NCBI GenBank assembly: GCA_030695285.1
Contig: JAUYTF010000393.1
Coordinates: forward strand, 1 to 11,116
Source of the DNA: Eubacteriales bacterium
GTDB lineage: Bacteria; Bacillota; Clostridia; Christensenellales; CAG-138
Direction: 5' to 3'
DNA: 11,116 bases
Below, piece after piece: positions 6,695 through 11,116 of this stretch. The translations under genes and the position numbers were made by a program. Position 1 is the stretch's first letter. The number at the start of each line of letters is the position of its first letter. The notes under the pieces are model-generated. The model saw nothing but the letters and a program-made list of their open reading frames with translations. It was not told the DNA's origin and did not search any database.

Positions 6695-6939
6695 AAACGA
6701 TTCGATACTATGCTCCGCTGCGCGGAATCGTCAAGAAAGAGAGTGAAGCGACTGAACTCGGCTCAGTCAAAGACGTCCTTCGCTATGTAGAGAAAGCCTA
6801 CGGCAAAGAAGCGTCAGTCTGTGCTAAAAGCGCGCTGATTGTCATCAACGATGTGAGCATTGGTCTATCGCAAGGCGCAAAAACGCCGCTGCGCGACGGC
6901 GACGTGATCGGTTTTCTCCCCGTGTGCGGCGGCGGCTGA
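6691..6939 (+). CDS. MoaD/ThiS family sulfur-carrier protein
   Basis: This 82-residue beta-grasp (ubiquitin-like) protein has the family's spacing: an N-terminal strand with YYAPLRG, a central helix (about 26-37), VIND (51-54), PLRDGDVIGFLPV (66-78) and a C-terminal tail CGGG. In the family the terminal Gly-Gly is adenylated and converted to a thiocarboxylate that donates the dithiolene sulfurs of molybdopterin; here the tail has three glycines. Its start overlaps the AOR stop by 4 bases (ATGA) and no strong separate ribosome binding site is seen, so translation is likely coupled to AOR. This implies a dedicated pterin-sulfur donor for the tungsten or molybdenum enzyme. A ThiS role in thiamine synthesis is less likely because no thi gene is nearby. 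MoeB/ThiF and MoaE partners are not in the window. Confidence 0.87.
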   Translation: MKTIRYYAPLRGIVKKESEATELGSVKDVLRYVEKAYGKEASVCAKSALIVINDVSIGLSQGAKTPLRDGDVIGFLPVCGGG

Positions 6940-7027
6940 GTGAGTATTGAGTTTTGAAGAGTGATCCTTTGATATAGATCTTCTAAAAAATTCTGAGTAC
7001 GCTTTTCTATTTTTCACATACTTGATA

Positions 7028-7055
7028 AGCGATCCTTGATTGGGTCGCTCTTTTT
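7028..7055 (+). terminator. Rho-independent terminator of the AOR operon at the convergent junction
   Basis: An 8-bp stem, AGCGATCC (7028-7035) with GGGTCGCT (7042-7049) including one G-U pair, encloses a 6-base loop and is followed by CTTTTT. The T-tract runs into the stop codon of the converging minus-strand gene (TAA at 7056-7054). On the minus strand the same hairpin is followed by only a short T-poor stretch, so termination there would be weaker. The preceding bases 6940-7027 are AT-rich and I see no gene in them. Confidence 0.82.
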
Positions 7056-8649
7056 ATGGAGCCGGTGTCTCTTCCGGGAAATCGGATAGCGCAGGCGTCG
7101 GCGCGGGCGTGAAGAGCATCCACTCCTGCGTGTCGCATTGCCCCATGTCGCTCTGCCCGCGCGAAAGAACACGTCCGTCCGTTGTTACGCCGACGATGTG
7201 CGTTGCGCTGGCGGAGATAGCGACGACGTTTTGCCAGTCCGACACATCCGGAAGGTGCGCAAACGAAAACGCACGAAAAAGCACTCGCCCCGCGTCATCC
7301 TGCGCGAACACGCCGTTTGGCGTGCAGTCTATGGCGAGAATGTTGTAAAAACCGGAGACGTCTAGCCCGTTTGACACGACGGTTCCGTCGGCTTTCAATC
7401 CCACGCTGTTGGCGGTTGCCGCGTCGAGCGCAACAAGGTCGTAATAATCGTCCGTGATGTGTTCGCCGCTTGTGAAAAGAGGCTGACCGTTTTGCATAAC
7501 GCCGCAAAGCGCATAGTCGCCAACGGAGAGTGCGGCGATATCTCGCCATGTAAGCGTGTTCCAGCTCTGATAACCCGTGGAGAGTATCTTCCCGTCTTTT
7601 GTGACGGCGACGGTATTATACGCGCCCGCATAGATCGCAGAAACGTTTATCCATTTGCTTACGTTGCATTGGCCGTTTGTGTTCATCCCAGTGGCAGCGA
7701 CACTGCCGTCTGCGCGCAGACCAACCGTATGGTACGCCCCCGCCGCAACGGCGACGATGTCCGACCAGTTTGTTGTGTTGCACTGTCCCGAGAGGTTGGA
7801 GCCGGTTGCAAGCACCTCTCCTGTTTCCGTTCGGGCGACCGTGTGCTTGTATCCCGTTGCGATGATCCCGCTTGGCAGCGCGTTGCGTGCGGCTTTCAGC
7901 CGTGCGCGCTCGGCAAGCTGCTCGTCGCTGAGTCCGACCAGCAGAGAAACGAGATCCCCTGCGCTTTCGTTCTCGGCGAGCGCCGCTGCCGCTTGCTTGG
8001 CGAATGATTCCGCGTCCTCATAGCTACCGAGCGCGTAAAAAAGCCGCATTGCTTCATCGTAATAGCCGTACTCCAACCGCTCCATAGCATACGCATAGCT
8101 GCATGCCTCGCTCTTTTGCGCCGCGTCGAGATAATCGCTCAGCGCAGTATACGTTTCGCTCGCCTCCCGATAGTCTCCGTCTGCTTCGTAGATTTGGGCG
8201 AGTGCGTATCCTGTTTTTTGCATCGCATCGACAGCGCCCGGATAGTCCCCGGCCGCCTGATACAATGGCAGCGCGTCGGCAATCCTGCCGCTTAGCACAT
8301 ATGACTCGGCAACGGAGAAAAAGAGTTTTTGCAGCAGCTCCCCTTGCGCGCTTTCGTCCTCCACCGATAGAATCACGCGCTTCGCCTGAGAAAACCGCGC
8401 CTGCGCAATCAGCGCCTCGGCATACGCCGCCTTGAGCGCACCCATGTTTAGAAACGCCAGAAACCCAAGCGTGGCGAAAACAACGAGCGCAACGCCGGAA
8501 AGCAACAGCGCTCGGTGAATAAACCGCCGGTCTCGCGCGTTTGCAGCGGAGCGAAGCGGCTCGCCTTGCGCGCGCCAGACTCTTGTCGTATTGGCACGCT
8601 CCTCCGTTTGACGAATGACTTCGTGTTTGCTCGTGTTTTGTTCACTCAT
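7054..8649 (-). CDS. Membrane-anchored protein with TPR-like helices and an RCC1-like seven-repeat propeller
   Basis: This is a 531-residue protein. Residues 1-44 are hydrophilic and basic just before one transmembrane segment (about 45-68), so the bulk should be outside the cell by the positive-inside rule. Residues about 70-235 are helical TPR-like repeats with recurring A...Y..LGDY..A phrases (for example AAGDYPGAVDA at 132-142 and LGSYEDAESFA at 207-217). From about 260 the protein turns to RCC1-like beta repeats with phrases such as AYHTVGLRADGSVAATG and GQC at strand ends. I count seven repeats centred near 269, 307, 345, 381, 415, 447 and 484, about 33-38 residues apart. The tail (514-531) is rich in Pro, Glu and Thr. 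The start is 1 base past the upstream stop and has only a weak GGAA upstream, suggesting coupling. No enzymatic motif is seen. A scaffold, sensor or polymer-binding role is a guess from context. Confidence 0.82.
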   Translation of the reverse strand: MSEQNTSKHEVIRQTEERANTTRVWRAQGEPLRSAANARDRRFIHRALLLSGVALVVFATLGFLAFLNMGALKAAYAEALIAQARFSQAKRVILSVEDESAQGELLQKLFFSVAESYVLSGRIADALPLYQAAGDYPGAVDAMQKTGYALAQIYEADGDYREASETYTALSDYLDAAQKSEACSYAYAMERLEYGYYDEAMRLFYALGSYEDAESFAKQAAAALAENESAGDLVSLLVGLSDEQLAERARLKAARNALPSGIIATGYKHTVARTETGEVLATGSNLSGQCNTTNWSDIVAVAAGAYHTVGLRADGSVAATGMNTNGQCNVSKWINVSAIYAGAYNTVAVTKDGKILSTGYQSWNTLTWRDIAALSVGDYALCGVMQNGQPLFTSGEHITDDYYDLVALDAATANSVGLKADGTVVSNGLDVSGFYNILAIDCTPNGVFAQDDAGRVLFRAFSFAHLPDVSDWQNVVAISASATHIVGVTTDGRVLSRGQSDMGQCDTQEWMLFTPAPTPALSDFPEETPAP

Positions 8650-8650
8650 T

Positions 8651-9991
8651 TCATTTGATGTTTTCCGGCATTAGGTTGTTGAGGTAATGAGAGCCGATTC
8701 CGTTTGTTTCCGAAAGCACGATGTAGATGTCGTCTATGCCGAGCCTTCTGACATAGTCCTTCACGCCGCCGCGTGCATCCTCGCGCGTGTAGTATTCATC
8801 CCGAAAATCGACCATGTAGACACCTTCATAATATGGCATGAAAAACGGAGCGATGCTATTGCCAAAAGAGTCGCACACCAGCAGCATATTGCGCCCCGTG
8901 TAATAGCCGCCCTCTAGTACGCGATAAGGCCCGGAAGTCCCGCCCAGAAAAACGAGATAGTTCGTCTGCGCTTCATCAATCACGGGTAGTTCGTTTTTCT
9001 TATAAGCGTTTGAGACGCGATAGGACTTGGACGGAAGCAGCGGATAGAACACCTCGATCTCGTCCGCCAACTCTTTGAGTTTTGCGTTTCGACCATGCAG
9101 ATAGATCGAGCCAAGATACTCTTCGATCTTTCTCTCTTTGTAATTCGAAAGCGGAACGGTTTGATAGCCCTCGCTTTTGAGCATTGCGTCGGCGGCGAGA
9201 TACGCCCCGCGCGCCGTCCAGTGGTGATCGGTTCGGAAGTAGACATATTCCCCTCTAAGTATCGCACTTTCCAGAATATCACATGCGCTATGCACTGTAA
9301 CATTGTTGGAAACAAGAGCCTGAAGAGAAGATTCGATATCGCTCGACCAACCGCTCTCCGTGTCCGGATGCAATGCAAGCTTGTTTGCGGTCTGCGCACG
9401 CGGCGCGAGTAGCACATGCACCCTTCCGCCGACGGGTAGCAGCGCGGCGTAATCATTGAGCACAGTTGCCGCTTTTTGCAGCGCATCTCTGTCGTACGCA
9501 AAGAGCGCCGTTCTAGTGCCGTCATTGTGGTTGAGCCATACGCTTACAGAGTCTCCCGTTAAAACCGAACTCTGCGCAGCCTCCGTGTTTTGCGCGACGG
9601 CATCCTCTCTTTCCTCCTGCGCTGTATCGCGTTTAGCTGCTTGCGCCACTTCTCCTTGCGCGGGAACATTCGCCGGAACGAACACCTCTTCCCCTTCCAC
9701 ATCCAGCAGCTCATCGACCGTCAGCACGGAAAACAGATGCTTGAGCGCGTTTGCGCCGTCCACCAGTTCGGCACGAAGAAAGAACTGATCGGTCAAAAAT
9801 CCCTCAAACGACTCGCTGATTTCACCTTGTTTCAGGGCGCTGAGCGTAAAGGCAGGCATGCCTACGAGCGTCCTGTTCTCCTCTTCGGAAACAACGCTTT
9901 CTCGGTTGGCAAAGAGCAACATGCAAGCGCCGAGTGCGCCACAAAGGATGATCCACCACAGCGTAACCAGAAATGATAGTTTTCGCCGCAT
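8651..9991 (-). CDS. DHHW/AlgX-like SGNH-fold protein, probable O-acetyltransfer partner
   Basis: This 446-residue protein has an N-terminal signal anchor (about 7-28) after MRRK, so the body should be extracytoplasmic. It shows the markers of the DHHW family (related to AlgJ/AlgX SGNH proteins): ENRTL (38-42), FRTDHHWTARGAY (252-264) with the likely Asp255/His257 of the catalytic triad, and VCDSFGNS (372-379) with Ser375 as likely nucleophile. Residues about 100-142 form an Ala/Glu/Gln-rich low-complexity insert between the N-terminal part and the SGNH core. AAAGGAG (9999-10005, minus strand) lies 7 bases before the ATG. In related systems an MBOAT protein exports acetyl groups and an SGNH partner transfers them to a polysaccharide; the upstream MBOAT gene fits this. 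The acceptor polymer is not identifiable here. Confidence 0.88.
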   Translation of the reverse strand: MRRKLSFLVTLWWIILCGALGACMLLFANRESVVSEEENRTLVGMPAFTLSALKQGEISESFEGFLTDQFFLRAELVDGANALKHLFSVLTVDELLDVEGEEVFVPANVPAQGEVAQAAKRDTAQEEREDAVAQNTEAAQSSVLTGDSVSVWLNHNDGTRTALFAYDRDALQKAATVLNDYAALLPVGGRVHVLLAPRAQTANKLALHPDTESGWSSDIESSLQALVSNNVTVHSACDILESAILRGEYVYFRTDHHWTARGAYLAADAMLKSEGYQTVPLSNYKERKIEEYLGSIYLHGRNAKLKELADEIEVFYPLLPSKSYRVSNAYKKNELPVIDEAQTNYLVFLGGTSGPYRVLEGGYYTGRNMLLVCDSFGNSIAPFFMPYYEGVYMVDFRDEYYTREDARGGVKDYVRRLGIDDIYIVLSETNGIGSHYLNNLMPENIK

Positions 9992-9998
9992 GCCGTTG

Positions 9999-10005
9999 CT
10001 CCTTT
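9999..10005 (-). promoter_or_regulatory. Ribosome binding site of the DHHW gene
   Basis: On the minus strand AAAGGAG lies 7 bases before the ATG at 9991. Its strength suggests independent translation initiation rather than coupling to the upstream MBOAT gene, whose stop is 63 bases away. Confidence 0.8.
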
Positions 10006-10029
10006 CACCAAAGATTGATCAAAATCGTG

Positions 10030-10048
10030 TTATCGCTTACCGCGACAA
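10030..10048 (-). other. Small intercistronic hairpin between the MBOAT and DHHW genes
   Basis: Read on the minus strand, TTGTCGC and GCGATAA pair over 7 bp with one G-U pair around a 5-base loop. The wobble makes it pair better in minus-strand RNA than in plus-strand RNA, where it would be an A-C mismatch. No T-tract follows, so it is not a clear terminator; it may affect mRNA processing or be chance. Confidence 0.3.
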
Positions 10049-10054
10049 TATCTC

Positions 10055-11116
10055 TTAAAACCGGAAATATAAAAACGGATTATAGCTGTCGGAAACGAGA
10101 TTCATGATGCTCAGCGCAACGCCAAGCGTCAAAAACAACACGGTGAGCAGCTGCGCAGTGCGCTGCAGCCGCAGACGCTGCCTCATAAACCGCTCCAGAT
10201 CGGGTAAAATCGGTAAGCATAGCACGCACGCGATCAACGGAAGCACCGTATAGGTGCGAAGCGCATGCAGTGTCCCCGCGTCCATCCACCCGGCAAACGC
10301 GAGCGCGCCGCCGCTTTGCGAAACACCCATCATGGCGAGCAACTGTCGCGCGCAAGCGGAAAGATCCGACTGATAAAACAATGTCCAGCCAAACAGAACC
10401 GCAAGTAGCGTCAGTACGGTACCCAAGGGACGCGGCATACGCTTGACCACATGCTTAAATACACCGTGCTCCAGCGCGATCAATACACCGTAATACAACC
10501 CCCAGAGGACAAAATTCCAGCTTGCGCCGTGCCACAGCCCTGTAAGAGACCAGACGAAAAGCAGATTGAGTGTCGTGCGATGCCTTCCCTTGCGGCTGCC
10601 GCCGAGCGGAATATAGACATAGTCACGAAAGAAGCGCCCAAGCGAAATATGCCATCGTCGCCAGAACTCCGAGACGGAGTGCGCGATATAGGGATAGCGG
10701 AAATTTTCCTGATAGCGAAAGCCGAGCACGCGTCCAAGCCCGATTGCCATATCGGAGTAGGCGGAAAAATCGAAATAAATCTGCAGCGCGAAAATGGCGC
10801 TGGTGAGCCAGGCCGAGGAAACAGATGTGCCCGCATCCGGCAGAGTCGCGAGCATTTCGCCGAGCATGTTTGCGACTAGCACCTTCTTGCAAAGCCCGAT
10901 GGCAAAGCGACGCATTCCGCCGGAGAAGTCGTCCAGCGAGGTTTGCCGCTCGATCAACTCAAACTCGATATCCGCATACTGCACAATCGGGCCTGCAATT
11001 AATTGCGGAAAGCACGAAACATACACCAACAGCTGCGCGTAGTTTTTCTGCACACGAACATTGCCGCGGTATGCGTCCACAGCATAGGTGATCGCCTGAA
11101 ACGTGAAAAACGAAAT
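10055..11116 (-). CDS. MBOAT family O-acyltransferase (AlgI/DltB-like), N-terminus cut by the window end
   Basis: The frame stays open to position 11116, so the GTG at 11080 is internal and 353 residues of the C-terminal part are visible. The first residues read ISFFTFQAITYAVDAYRG, a hallmark of AlgI-type MBOAT proteins, followed by AGPIVQY, IYFDFSAYSDMAIG, EFWRRWHISLGRFFRDYVYI, PLGGSRKG and LTGLWHGASWNFVLWG; the last holds the expected catalytic His. Several hydrophobic spans are visible, consistent with a polytopic membrane protein. Compared with a usual length of about 470 residues, roughly 115-120 N-terminal residues lie beyond the window. The family moves acyl (usually acetyl) groups across the membrane to an extracellular acceptor polymer. 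The DHHW gene downstream is the expected partner. DltB itself is less likely because no dlt genes follow. Confidence 0.92.
   Translation of the reverse strand: MSFFTFQAITYAVDAYRGNVRVQKNYAQLLVYVSCFPQLIAGPIVQYADIEFELIERQTSLDDFSGGMRRFAIGLCKKVLVANMLGEMLATLPDAGTSVSSAWLTSAIFALQIYFDFSAYSDMAIGLGRVLGFRYQENFRYPYIAHSVSEFWRRWHISLGRFFRDYVYIPLGGSRKGRHRTTLNLLFVWSLTGLWHGASWNFVLWGLYYGVLIALEHGVFKHVVKRMPRPLGTVLTLLAVLFGWTLFYQSDLSACARQLLAMMGVSQSGGALAFAGWMDAGTLHALRTYTVLPLIACVLCLPILPDLERFMRQRLRLQRTAQLLTVLFLTLGVALSIMNLVSDSYNPFLYFRF

Noticed and set aside
11078..11080. GTG at 11080 as the true start of the MBOAT protein
   Set aside because: Upstream codons encode ISFFTFQAITYA, a conserved MBOAT segment, so the gene continues past the window end.

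Overview
The window reads as chromosomal DNA of a moderately GC-rich, strictly anaerobic bacterium, most likely a Clostridia-class Firmicute. This rests on strong AAAGGAG-type ribosome binding sites, a tungsten-type aldehyde ferredoxin oxidoreductase, a GlpA-like/GlpB-like/DUF1667 triad, and an MBOAT plus DHHW surface-acylation pair. No tool was run, so the taxonomy is an inference. I saw no mobile element, CRISPR array, tRNA or rRNA, and no gap between genes longer than about 125 bases.

Plus strand, positions 1-4300: the 3' part of a GlpA-like FAD oxidoreductase with a C-terminal BFD-type [2Fe-2S] domain overlaps by 4 bases a GlpB-like FAD/NAD(P) oxidoreductase, which overlaps a small cysteine-rich DUF1667 protein. 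This triad is commonly associated with anaerobic glycerol-3-phosphate oxidation to dihydroxyacetone phosphate (DHAP). After a 67-base AT-rich gap comes a 576-residue flavoprotein that aligns along most of its length, from memory, with alkyl-DHAP synthase (AGPS), the ether-bond-forming enzyme of ether lipid synthesis. A clean hairpin/T-tract terminator closes this block.

Plus strand, positions 4301-7055: a second unit with its own candidate promoter encodes a polyferredoxin with four complete [4Fe-4S] motifs, an aldehyde ferredoxin oxidoreductase (AOR) family enzyme expected to carry a tungsten or molybdenum bis-pterin, and a MoaD/ThiS-type sulfur carrier ending in a Gly tail. The three genes overlap by ATGA junctions. 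This resembles the large-plus-polyferredoxin (WOR/WorLS type) AORs. A second terminator follows.

Minus strand, positions 11116-7054 (converging on the block above): an AlgI/DltB-like MBOAT O-acyltransferase, cut by the window end, is followed by a DHHW/AlgX-like SGNH protein. Next, 1 base away, is a membrane-anchored protein with TPR-like helices and an apparent seven-bladed RCC1-like propeller. Together they look like a surface-polymer O-acetylation operon with an unusual extracellular accessory protein.

The most interesting possibility is the plus-strand neighbourhood. A DHAP-producing dehydrogenase, an alkyl-DHAP-synthase homologue and an aldehyde/acid oxidoreductase lie side by side and could jointly make or break down ether lipids. 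This is inferred from homology and adjacency only.
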